A stretch of DNA of 64,000 nucleotides, from positions 1 through 64,000 of the forward strand of contig PKRG01000007.1 of assembly GCA_017577575.1 (NCBI GenBank), in the 5' to 3' direction. Every line of letters begins with the position of its first letter. Within the stretch, counting starts at the first letter, position 1. Under the pieces are notes generated by a model. It ran no database searches, was not told the DNA's origin, and was given only the letters and a program-made list of their open reading frames with translations. Positions 17,732 through 24,399 of this stretch are shown piece by piece. This DNA comes from Acidimicrobiia bacterium (GTDB lineage Bacteria; Actinomycetota; Acidimicrobiia; Spongiisociales; ZC4RG35). Position numbers and translations under genes: made by a program.

Positions 17732-18052
17732 ATGAGCCAACCCCTCACCATCACCGATTCCGAGTTCGACGACGTGATCAACTCGGACAAGCCCGTGCTC
17801 GTCGACTTCTGGGCCGAGTGGTGCGGGCCGTGCCGCATGATCGCCCCGATCCTCGAAGAGATCGCCGCCGAGCACGACTCCATCACCATCGCCAAGCTCA
17901 ACATCGACGAGAACCCGCAGGCTCCGGGCCGCTACGACGTGATGAGCATCCCCACGATGATCGTCTTCCAGGACGGCGTGGAGAAGAAGCGCATCGTCGG
18001 CGCCCGTCCCAAGGCCGCTCTCGAACAGGAGCTGGCCGAGTTCCTCAGCTGA
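17732..18052 (+). CDS. trxA: Thioredoxin
   Basis: A 106-residue thioredoxin with the active site WAEWCGPCR and the cis-proline segment SIPTM. A strong ribosome site AAGGAG precedes the ATG by 8 bases, which settles the start. The reading frame extends upstream into trxB but without a better start. It is reduced by the adjacent thioredoxin reductase and serves as general disulfide reductant. A short inverted repeat (AGCCCGA 18052-18058 with TCGGGCT 18078-18084) after the stop may act as a weak terminator. Confidence 0.96.
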   Translation: MSQPLTITDSEFDDVINSDKPVLVDFWAEWCGPCRMIAPILEEIAAEHDSITIAKLNIDENPQAPGRYDVMSIPTMIVFQDGVEKKRIVGARPKAALEQELAEFLS

Positions 18053-18120
18053 GCCCGATCTGAGTCGCCGGGCGCTTTCGGGCTGAGCGTCTCTCGCCCA
18101 CACAGTCGTACCATGCCCGA

Positions 18121-19086
18121 ATGCGCCTGTACCGCCAGGGGGACACCGGCGAACCGATCCGTGACATCCAGGACCGGCTGGCCGCGCTCGGCCTGTCCTG
18201 TGGCGCCGACCCCCGCGGGGAGTTCGGGGAGGGCACCCGCCAGGCGGTCCTGGAGTTCCAGCGCAGCCGGGGGCTGAACGCCGACGGGATCGTCGGCCCC
18301 GACACCTGGCGCGCCCTGTACGAAGCCGGATATCGCCTGGGAGACCGCCTCCTCTTCCTCCGCCGCCCCATGCTGCGGGGCGACGACGTCGCCGAGCTCC
18401 AGAGCCGCCTCAACGGGCTGGGTTTCGACGCCGGGAAGGTCGACGGCATCTTCGGCCCCGACACGCAACGCGCCGTCCTCGAGTTCCAGCGCAACCGCCA
18501 CCTGGCAGAAGATGGAATGGTGGGCCCCGAGGTCATAACCGAGCTCCGCCTGGTCACCCGGGCCACGCTGCGGGCCGGCCGCGAGACCATCAGGGAGCTG
18601 GAGTGGCTCCGGGCCCGGCCCCCCACCATCGTCGGCGTCCGCGTGTTCATCGACGCCGCCTGCCGCACCGAATCGGAGGCGGCCACCTCCTGGATCGCCG
18701 CCAACGCCGCCGCCATCGCCCTCCAGGAGCGCGGTGGCGTGCCTCTTTTGTCCCGCAGCCACGACGTGACGATGCCCGAGCGGCTCCGAGCCCGGCGCGC
18801 CAACCGACTCGGCGCAGACCTCATCGTCTCCTTCGGCGTCGCCGATGAGAGGCTCGCCGTCTACTACTACTCCTCGAATCTCGGCCGGAGCGAGGTCGGA
18901 GCGCTCCTCGCCCAGGCAGTCGCTTCCCGGCTGGGCACCGACTACGAAGGCCGGGCCACCCCGATGCTCAAGGAGACCCGCGCCCCGGCGATCGTGGTGG
19001 AGGCACCCGACCTCGACGAGAAGACGGCGGTGGCGGTGGTCGACGGGATCGACGACTTCTTCCGCCAGGCGGGCCGTTCTAGGTGA
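18121..19086 (+). CDS. cwlM: CwlM-like protein: two peptidoglycan-binding domains plus degenerate amidase_3 domain
   Basis: A 321-residue protein with no signal peptide, so probably cytoplasmic. Two PG_binding_1 repeats are visible (about 3-68 and 80-142; VLEFQRSRGLNADGIVGPDTW and VLEFQRNRHLAEDGMVGPEV). The C-terminal half (about 168-321) has the fold pattern of N-acetylmuramoyl-L-alanine amidase (amidase_3). The zinc and catalytic positions are not conserved: DAGHGG is DAACRTE, SIHAN is SFGVAD, and only the final glutamate in IVVEAP is kept. Hydrolase activity is therefore unlikely. In mycobacteria CwlM at this locus is a non-enzymatic regulator of peptidoglycan precursor synthesis, and the same role is inferred here. 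Its 3' end overlaps the end of parB by 8 bases (convergent). Confidence 0.85.
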   Translation: MRLYRQGDTGEPIRDIQDRLAALGLSCGADPRGEFGEGTRQAVLEFQRSRGLNADGIVGPDTWRALYEAGYRLGDRLLFLRRPMLRGDDVAELQSRLNGLGFDAGKVDGIFGPDTQRAVLEFQRNRHLAEDGMVGPEVITELRLVTRATLRAGRETIRELEWLRARPPTIVGVRVFIDAACRTESEAATSWIAANAAAIALQERGGVPLLSRSHDVTMPERLRARRANRLGADLIVSFGVADERLAVYYYSSNLGRSEVGALLAQAVASRLGTDYEGRATPMLKETRAPAIVVEAPDLDEKTAVAVVDGIDDFFRQAGRSR

Positions 19087-19927
19087 AGAACTGGCGGTAG
19101 ATCCGCTCGAGGTCTTCCAGCGAGTTGAAGGTGATCTCGACCTTGCCCTTCTGGTTGCGGTACTTGATGTTCACCTTCGAGCCCAGCCGATCGCGCAGCC
19201 GTTGCTCGAGCTCGACGATCTCCACCGGCCGCACCTCCCTCACCCGGGGCGGCGTGGTCGGCGAAGCCCCCACTCTGGCCCGAGCGGCCTCCTCCACCTG
19301 ACGCACGGACCAGCCCTCTGCCACCGCCCGCTGGGCGATGTGCTGGGCGTAGGCGGTGTCCTCGATGGCCAGGAGCGCCCGGGCGTGGCCGGCGGACAGC
19401 TCTCCCCTCTCGACCATTCCCTGGATGGCGGCCGGCAGCTGCAGCAGCCGGAGGGTGTTGGTCACCGCCGGGCGGCTCTTGCCCACGGCCTGGGCGACCT
19501 GTTCGTGCGACATTCCAAAATCTTCCATGAGAGCCTTGTATGCCGCCGCCTCCTCCAATGGGCCGAGGTCCTGGCGTTGCAGGTTCTCGATCAGCGCCTC
19601 GGTCAGGCTGTGCTGGTCGTCGGAGGTCCGGATGACGGCCGGTATCTCGGTGAGGCCGGCCTGGCGTGCCGCCCGCCAGCGGCGCTCGCCGGCGATCAGG
19701 GCATATCGACCATCGTCCAACGGCCGGACGACGACCGGCTGCAGCACACCGACCTCGGCGATCGACGCCGCCAGCTCGGCGAGGGCCTCCTCGTCGAAGT
19801 TGGTTCGGGGTTGGTTGGGGTTGGGGACCACCTCGTCCAGCTTCAGACGCCGGAAGTCGTCTCTTCCCTCGGCACTGGGAATCAGCGATTCGAGCCCTCT
19901 CCCCAACCCGGCGCGACGTGTGGCCAT
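19079..19927 (-). CDS. parB: Chromosome-partitioning protein ParB
   Basis: A CTPase/DNA clamp that loads on parS and spreads. The 282-residue protein has the N-terminal start RRAGLGRGLESLIP and the ParB/Srx box (LIAGERRWRAARQAG, about residues 78-92, the GERRxRA CTP motif). A helix-turn-helix (MSHEQVAQAVGKSRPAVTNTLRLLQLP, about 133-157) and a C-terminal dimer domain follow. The ATG at 19927 is preceded by GGAGG, which fixes the start although the frame is open upstream inside parA. It follows parA by 8 bases. A perfect parS site lies 1.4 kb upstream at 21349. Confidence 0.96.
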   Translation of the reverse strand: MATRRAGLGRGLESLIPSAEGRDDFRRLKLDEVVPNPNQPRTNFDEEALAELAASIAEVGVLQPVVVRPLDDGRYALIAGERRWRAARQAGLTEIPAVIRTSDDQHSLTEALIENLQRQDLGPLEEAAAYKALMEDFGMSHEQVAQAVGKSRPAVTNTLRLLQLPAAIQGMVERGELSAGHARALLAIEDTAYAQHIAQRAVAEGWSVRQVEEAARARVGASPTTPPRVREVRPVEIVELEQRLRDRLGSKVNIKYRNQKGKVEITFNSLEDLERIYRQFFT

Positions 19928-19935
19928 GGTCCTCC

Positions 19936-20712
19936 TCAATCCATCCCGTGCCGACGACGGAACTCCCGAGCCAGCTCCCGATAGGCAATCGCTCCCCGGC
20001 TCATCCCGTCGAAGGCCTCGATCGGCTCCCCAAACGAGGGAGCCTCCGACAACCGTACAGAACGTGGGATCAAAGCCCGGTAGACGGTCTCCCCGAAATG
20101 GCCCCGCACCTGGTCGGCGACCTCCTTGGAGAGTCGAGTGCGGGCGTCGTACATGGTCAGCACGACCCCGCCGACCTCCAGGCCGGGGTTCAAATTCGAC
20201 TTCACCAGCTCGACGTTGTGGAGCAGCTGGCTGAGGCCCTCGAGGGCGTAGTACTCGCACTGGATGGGGATCATCACCTCGTCGGCCGCGGCCAGGGCGT
20301 TGACGGTGAGTAGGCCCAGCGATGGGGGACAGTCGACGAATATCACCTGGTAATCGTTTTCGACCTGTTTCAGGGCGTTGCTCAGTCGCCGTTCCCGGCT
20401 GAAGACCGGCACCAACTCGATCTCCGCGCCTGCCAGATCGATCGTGGCCGGGACCACGAAGAGGTCACGCACGCTGGTGGGCTCGACGGCGTCTTCGATC
20501 GGGAAGTCCTTGAGCAGGACGTCGTAGATGGAGTGCGTTATCTGCTGGCGGTCGATGCCGAGTCCGGAAGTGGCGTTCCCCTGCGGGTCGAGGTCGACCA
20601 GCAACGTCTTCACGCCCTGGAAAGCCAACCCTGCCGCCAGGTTGATCGCGGTTGTGGTCTTGCCCACGCCCCCCTTCTGGTTGGCGAGAGCCACGATGGT
20701 TGCCCGGGTCAT
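19936..20712 (-). CDS. parA: Chromosome-partitioning ATPase ParA (Soj)
   Basis: A deviant-Walker ATPase that works with ParB in origin segregation. The 258-residue protein begins MTRATIVALANQKGGVGKTTTAINLA, with the KGGVGKTT loop. DLDPQGNATSG and VDCPPSLGLLT are the other nucleotide-binding blocks. The ATG at 20712 overlaps the rsmG stop (ATGA), which decides the start against an in-frame codon eight residues upstream. Confidence 0.96.
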   Translation of the reverse strand: MTRATIVALANQKGGVGKTTTAINLAAGLAFQGVKTLLVDLDPQGNATSGLGIDRQQITHSIYDVLLKDFPIEDAVEPTSVRDLFVVPATIDLAGAEIELVPVFSRERRLSNALKQVENDYQVIFVDCPPSLGLLTVNALAAADEVMIPIQCEYYALEGLSQLLHNVELVKSNLNPGLEVGGVVLTMYDARTRLSKEVADQVRGHFGETVYRALIPRSVRLSEAPSFGEPIEAFDGMSRGAIAYRELAREFRRRHGMD

Positions 20713-21320
20713 GCGGCGGCCATGATACGTAGCCACACAGGGTGGTCAAGCACCTCGGAAGGCACCTCGATCACCTCGAAGCCCGCCTCCGCGGCTGGTC
20801 GCTCCTCCCAGGAGCCGCCCACCACCAGCCTTCCCCCGGGTCGCAGCAACCGGCCGCCCCATCTGCGGACCTCGTCGGGTTCCGCCACCGCCCGCACCAC
20901 GACCAGATCCGCCTCCGCCGCGAGGTGGCCGGCATCGGCCTGGACGACCTCCACATTGTCCAGGCCGAGCACCCGGGTGGCCCGACGAGCCAGTGACACC
21001 CTCCGGCCCGCCCGGTCCACCAGCAGGACGTCCGTCTCCGGCCACAGGACCGCCAGGGGTATGCCGGGGAGGCCGACACCGGATCCCAAATCGATGACCT
21101 CCCGGGGGGGCGGAGGCGGATCCCAGCCCCGGGCGAAGAGGAGGGAATCGCCGATGTGGCGGGACCAGATGCGTTCGGCTTCGTTGGGTCCCAGGCCGCC
21201 GGCGGGGATGGCTTCTTCGATCAGCCACCGTCCGTACCGGTCGAGGCGCTCGATCTGCGCCTGATCCAGGCGCCAACCGGCCCAGGCCGCAGCCCGCTCC
21301 AGCACCTCGGGAAAAGACAT
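20709..21320 (-). CDS. rsmG: 16S rRNA (guanine-527-N7)-methyltransferase
   Basis: It methylates G527 (E. coli numbering) in the 530 loop of 16S rRNA with SAM. Loss of function in other bacteria gives low-level streptomycin resistance. The 203-residue protein has the SAM motif VIDLGSGVGLPGIPLAV (about 69-85) and upstream RHIGDSLL. Start ATG at 21320. Its upstream sequence is unusual: a perfect 11-base-pair hairpin ends exactly at the ATG, leaving little room for a ribosome site. It is first in rsmG-parA-parB. Confidence 0.94.
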   Translation of the reverse strand: MSFPEVLERAAAWAGWRLDQAQIERLDRYGRWLIEEAIPAGGLGPNEAERIWSRHIGDSLLFARGWDPPPPPREVIDLGSGVGLPGIPLAVLWPETDVLLVDRAGRRVSLARRATRVLGLDNVEVVQADAGHLAAEADLVVVRAVAEPDEVRRWGGRLLRPGGRLVVGGSWEERPAAEAGFEVIEVPSEVLDHPVWLRIMAAA

Positions 21321-21346
21321 GGGCCCGAGGCTACTGCCTCGGGCCC
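21321..21346 (-). repeat. Perfect hairpin abutting the rsmG start codon
   Basis: Arms GGGCCCGAGGC (21321-21331) and GCCTCGGGCCC (21336-21346) form an 11-base-pair stem with a four-base loop. It lies between the jag stop and the rsmG ATG and touches the ATG. It has no T-run on either side. It could be a transcription terminator for jag without a U-tract, or a structure limiting translation of rsmG. It also sits next to parS. Confidence 0.7.
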
Positions 21347-21348
21347 AC

Positions 21349-21362
21349 GTTTCACGTGAAAC
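21349..21362. other. parS: parS centromere site
   Basis: GTTTCACGTGAAAC is a perfect 14-base palindrome and equals the core of the bacterial parS consensus (TGTTTCACGTGAAACA), with mismatches only at the two outermost bases. It lies in the jag-rsmG gap, upstream of rsmG-parA-parB and 4.4 kb from the proposed oriC. That is where ParB loading sites cluster in actinobacteria. It is the only perfect copy noticed in the window. Confidence 0.93.
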
Positions 21363-21375
21363 TAGAGGGTTGAGG

Positions 21376-22338
21376 TCAACTCTCGGGGTCTCCTGCCGGC
21401 GACTCCGCCGAGAACCCGTCCTCGGCCGCTGCATCGGCCGCCGACTCCGTTTCCACGTCGGCTTCGCCTTCGCCGCCCTCGGGCTCCGCCGTCGCCTCTG
21501 CCTCCTCGACCTTGGCGATCACCACGTAGCGCGCGGGGGCCTCGCCCTCAGAGTACGACCGCACCCCCTCGTGCTGGGCCACGACGTCGTGGATGACCTT
21601 TCGGTCGGCGGCCGACATGGGCTCCAGCATCAACTCGCCGCCTTCCTCCAGCACTTGCTGGATCAGCTCGCCGGCATAGATGGTCAGGGCTTGCCGGCGT
21701 CGCTCGGCGTAGCCGGCGATGTCGATCCGCACCCGGGCCGGTTCTTGAGTGGCCCGCTGCAGTACCGTCTTCGTCAGCTCGTGGACTGCCTCCATCACCG
21801 AGCCCCGGGGGCCGACGAGGGCCTCGGTCTGCTCTCCGATCACGTTGGCGACGATGACGTCGTCGTCCATGTGGGTCTCGACCCGACCTTCCAGGCCAAT
21901 GGCTTCCAGCAATCCTTCCAGGAATTCCTTGACCAGCGGCTCCTGCTCGGCCGGCGAGAGCTCCTTGCGAGGGTCGGTGCTGTTGGAGGTCTGCTCCTGA
22001 GGCTCCTCCGCTCGAGGTGCCTCGTTGCCCGCGTCGGAGCGCATGTTCTTCGCCTTTCCTTCGGCTTGCCGGCTCGGTCGGGAGGAAGACTTGGCGGCTT
22101 TCGCCGGCTCCGCCTGGCGGGAACCGCGCTTCTTCTTCCTGGTCCGACTCCGTTTGCGTCCGGGTTTCTTCTCACTGACTTTGACGATGGCGTCCCGGCC
22201 CCCGAAGCCCAGGAAGCCCCGTTCCGGCTCCTGGATGACCTCGATCTCGAGGCGGCTCCGGTCCGTGATGCCGAGTTCGCGCATCGCCGCTTCGATGGCC
22301 AGATCGATTGTCTTCGCCTTGACTTCGACGTACGCCAC
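21376..22338 (-). CDS. khpB: KH/R3H RNA-binding protein KhpB (Jag)
   Basis: A cytoplasmic RNA-binding protein of 320 residues. The Jag N-terminal domain spans about 1-53 (VEVKAKTIDLAIEAAMRELG ... GFLGFGGRDAIVKV). A long basic and then polar linker follows (about 55-125). Next come a KH domain (about 130-205, VIGEQTEALVGPRGSVMEAVHEL) and an R3H domain (about 210-275, RRRQALTIYAGELIQQV ... MSAADRKVIHDVVAQHEGVRSYSEGE). The tail is very acidic. In other bacteria KhpB with KhpA affects cell division and envelope synthesis. It sits one base after yidC, as in most actinobacteria. Confidence 0.93.
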   Translation of the reverse strand: MAYVEVKAKTIDLAIEAAMRELGITDRSRLEIEVIQEPERGFLGFGGRDAIVKVSEKKPGRKRSRTRKKKRGSRQAEPAKAAKSSSRPSRQAEGKAKNMRSDAGNEAPRAEEPQEQTSNSTDPRKELSPAEQEPLVKEFLEGLLEAIGLEGRVETHMDDDVIVANVIGEQTEALVGPRGSVMEAVHELTKTVLQRATQEPARVRIDIAGYAERRRQALTIYAGELIQQVLEEGGELMLEPMSAADRKVIHDVVAQHEGVRSYSEGEAPARYVVIAKVEEAEATAEPEGGEGEADVETESAADAAAEDGFSAESPAGDPES

Positions 22339-22339
22339 G

Positions 22340-23251
22340 TCAGCTCCTTCTGCGCCGGCTCTTCTTCTTCGAGCTCGGCTGCGGCTTCTTGCGATCGGTG
22401 GTGTTGCCCGACTCGGCCGGCTTGGCCGGTTTGTCGCCGCTGGATGCGACTGGAGTGGGCCGGCCGTCGATCTTGAAGATCAGGACCTGCTGGCCGAGCC
22501 GGAAGAGATTGCCAGTAGCCCAGTAGAGCACCAGACCAGCCGGGAAGTTCCAGGAGATGAAGCCGATGAACAGCGGCATGATCTTGGTCATCGCCGACTG
22601 GGCACCCGCCTGGGGCCCCTCCGCCTTGGGCTGTCCGTAGTTCTGGTGCCAGGTCTGGATGTACTGCGTGGCCACCATCAGGACGATCATGAACAGGTAG
22701 GGGAGGGCGGTCACGAGCCCTTCGGCGAACGCCTGGGCGGGAGACCAGGACAGATGCATCCCCAAGAAATCGGTGTTGCCTTGGGCGATGGCCTGGCCCA
22801 GGGCGGACCCGTCGGGCAGCCACCTCAAGATGCCCGGGACCATGTCGCCGGTTGCGGCCCCGGGCAGGAACCGCTCGACCCGGGGGAGGATCGCCTCGTT
22901 CACCTGGGTGAGCCCCAACACCCGGAACAAGGCGTACCAGATCGGCATCTGGACCAACAGCGGCACCAGGCATCCGCCGGGGGAGGCGCCGGCCTCCTTC
23001 TGCACGCGCATCAGCTCGCGCTGCATCTCCTCGGGCCGGTCCTTGTACTCCTTCTGGATCCGTCGGACTTCGGGCTGGATGGCCTGGAAGGCTCGCGTCG
23101 CCCGGGTCTGCTTGAGGGTCAGAGGGAACAGGGCGGCGTTGACCAGGACGGTGAGGATGACGATCCCCAGCCCGAAGTTCGGGATCAGCTGATAGAAGAG
23201 ATCGAGAACCGCGGCAAGGGCCGCCTGGATGCCGTCGAATATCGCACCCAT
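22340..23251 (-). CDS. yidC: Membrane protein insertase YidC/Oxa1
   Basis: It inserts and folds inner-membrane proteins, alone or with SecYEG. The 303-residue protein has a first hydrophobic segment (about 8-45), the cytoplasmic coiled-coil hairpin (about 50-90), GGCLVPLLVQMPIWYALFRVL, and further membrane segments (about 175-200, 225-245). The tail is strongly basic (KKPQPSSKKKSRRRRS), fitting ribosome contact. The large periplasmic domain of proteobacterial YidC is absent, as usual for Gram-positive members. The ATG overlaps the yidD stop by one base. Confidence 0.95.
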   Translation of the reverse strand: MGAIFDGIQAALAAVLDLFYQLIPNFGLGIVILTVLVNAALFPLTLKQTRATRAFQAIQPEVRRIQKEYKDRPEEMQRELMRVQKEAGASPGGCLVPLLVQMPIWYALFRVLGLTQVNEAILPRVERFLPGAATGDMVPGILRWLPDGSALGQAIAQGNTDFLGMHLSWSPAQAFAEGLVTALPYLFMIVLMVATQYIQTWHQNYGQPKAEGPQAGAQSAMTKIMPLFIGFISWNFPAGLVLYWATGNLFRLGQQVLIFKIDGRPTPVASSGDKPAKPAESGNTTDRKKPQPSSKKKSRRRRS

Positions 23252-23487
23252 CAGTCACGCCCTCCCTGGGGTACGGGGTCGAAGCCGCCGGGATGGAACG
23301 GGTGGCACCGCGACAGCCGTCGCAGGGCCATCCATGCGCCTCTCGCCACCCCGAAGCGCTCTATGGCTTCTCGGGCGTAGGTCGAGCAGCTCGGCTGGTA
23401 GCGGCAGTTCGCCCCCAGCAAGGGACTTACCAGAATCTGGTAGGCCCGGATCAGGGCGGCGACCGCTCTTCGTGGCAGGTTCCTCAT
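23251..23487 (-). CDS. yidD: Membrane protein insertion efficiency factor YidD
   Basis: A 78-residue protein of the YidD family with the conserved core LIRAYQILVSPLLGANCRYQPSCSTYAREAIERFGV and CHPFHPGGFDPVP. An amphipathic N-terminal helix probably binds the membrane surface. The ATG at 23487 overlaps the rnpA stop (ATGA) and the stop overlaps the yidC start (TGATG). Together these fix both ends and show tight coupling of the rnpA-yidD-yidC run. Confidence 0.95.
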   Translation of the reverse strand: MRNLPRRAVAALIRAYQILVSPLLGANCRYQPSCSTYAREAIERFGVARGAWMALRRLSRCHPFHPGGFDPVPQGGRD

Positions 23488-23795
23488 CTCAGGGCTTCCA
23501 CGGCGCGGCGTAGCCAACCGATCAGGTCCTGGAAGTCGGCTTCCACGACCTGGCGATCGGCGATGATCACGTAATCCATTCCTTGCTCCAGTGACACTTC
23601 TCTGAGTGCGTGTCGTATGCGCCGCTTGGCGCGGTTGCGCCGCACAGCATTGCCGATTCCTCGCCCCGCTACCAGGCCGACACGGGGGCCGGCCTCGGGG
23701 GAGGGGGCAGCGACCACGGTCACCGCCCCTCGGCGGACCCGCCGACCCGTGGATAGGACCCGCCGGAAATCTCGAGATGTCCGAAGGGTCGTCAG
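23484..23795 (-). CDS. rnpA: Ribonuclease P protein component, probable CTG start
   Basis: The protein subunit of RNase P, which trims the 5' leader of pre-tRNAs. The core RVGLVAGRGIGNAVRRNRAKRRIRHALRE contains the RNR signature. The first ATG/GTG/TTG in frame (GTG at 23723) would give only 79 residues and lose the conserved N-terminus. In the same frame just upstream the sequence encodes LTTLRTSRDFRRVLSTGRR, which matches the usual RnpA start (L..x.F..V...GRR). That stretch begins with CTG at 23795, one base after the rpmH stop. No ATG, GTG or TTG occurs between it and the next upstream stop. A CTG start coupled to rpmH termination gives 103 residues and is the best reading. Confidence 0.82.
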   Translation of the reverse strand: MTTLRTSRDFRRVLSTGRRVRRGAVTVVAAPSPEAGPRVGLVAGRGIGNAVRRNRAKRRIRHALREVSLEQGMDYVIIADRQVVEADFQDLIGWLRRAVEALR

Positions 23796-23796
23796 T

Positions 23797-23931
23797 TCAG
23801 ACGGCGAGGCGCTTCCGTCCTTTGCGGCGGCGGGCGGCGAGGACGGCTCGACCGGAGCGCGTCCGCATACGATGCCGGAATCCGTGCTTGCGCTTCCGGC
23901 GGCGCACTTTGGGTTGATACGTTCTTTTCAT
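23797..23931 (-). CDS. rpmH: 50S ribosomal protein L34
   Basis: A 44-residue, very basic ribosomal protein starting MKRTYQPKVRRRKRKHGF and ending GRKRLAV. It is the standard L34 length and sequence pattern, including GFRHRMRTRSGRAVLAARRRKGR. It is the first gene of rpmH-rnpA-yidD-yidC-jag, immediately left of the dnaA region as in nearly all bacteria. No good ribosome site precedes the ATG. A promoter with a perfect TTGACA lies 60 bases upstream. Confidence 0.97.
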   Translation of the reverse strand: MKRTYQPKVRRRKRKHGFRHRMRTRSGRAVLAARRRKGRKRLAV

Positions 23932-23966
23932 GGCGAATCGACTCGGTGGACGGGGCGGACCGGCGA

Positions 23967-23996
23967 AGGTTACGGAGCGTCTCTACGCCATGTCAA
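23967..23996 (-). promoter_or_regulatory. Promoter of the rpmH operon
   Basis: On the minus strand a perfect -35 box TTGACA (23991-23996) is followed, after 18 bases, by the -10-like TAACCT (23967-23972). That leaves a leader of about 30 bases before the rpmH ATG. Confidence 0.6.
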
Positions 23997-24205
23997 AGGC
24001 GCAGCGGACCCTCTTGGGACGGGTGACCAGCTGGCTTCCGGGGGTCGCGAAGAAAATCTGAACCTCGCGAAAACCAGATAGGTGGGTCTTCGCCCCAATT
24101 CGGCTTCGACCGGCTGTGGAAACCCCTGGCAAAGCTCGCTTTGACCTGGGATTCTCCGGCACCGAAGGATACCTCGCGTCCTCACCAAGTCCGATTTCCG
24201 CGCTC

Positions 24206-24235
24206 TTGACGCCTGCCGGACACCCCTCGCATACT
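24206..24235 (+). promoter_or_regulatory. Candidate dnaA promoter
   Basis: TTGACG (24206-24211) and CATACT (24230-24235) are spaced by 18 bases and match sigma-70-type boxes in 5 and 4 of 6 positions. Transcription would begin near 24242. The leader of about 155 bases would then carry the DnaA boxes at 24328-24359. Confidence 0.5.
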
Positions 24236-24327
24236 CCCCGGCCACGCTGAGCAACACCACGCTCACTTCCCCCAGACGCCGTGGTGGTTGTGCGCGCCGA
24301 CATGTGAACAGCCCCGGGTCGAAGGGA

Positions 24328-24359
24328 TTACCCACAGCTGTGGAGACAGCTGTGGATAA
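24328..24359. promoter_or_regulatory. DnaA-box cluster upstream of dnaA
   Basis: TTACCCACA (24328-24336, one mismatch to TTATCCACA) faces a perfect box TTATCCACA on the reverse strand (TGTGGATAA, 24351-24359). A weaker reverse box TGTGGAGAC (24339-24347) lies between them. They lie 41-72 bases before the dnaA start, inside the proposed leader, a common place for DnaA autoregulation. Confidence 0.8.
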
Positions 24360-24399
24360 CCCGTTGGCTGCCCGGCCGACAGAACCGGAAGGAGGTTTC

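Larger units (their letters stand above)
23932..24399. other. rpmH-dnaA intergenic region with DnaA boxes (possible second part of oriC)
   Basis: This 468-base gap separates divergent rpmH and dnaA. It holds one promoter for each gene and several DnaA-box-like sequences: TGTGGAAAC (24115-24123, two mismatches on the reverse strand) and the cluster at 24328-24359. No protein-coding sequence could be supported; the reading frames here show no family pattern or ribosome site. Confidence 0.6.

Noticed and set aside
19928..20260. N-terminal extension of ParB into parA
   Set aside because: It overlaps parA; a GGAGG site stands right before the ATG at 19927 and ParB proteins start at RRAGLGRGL.
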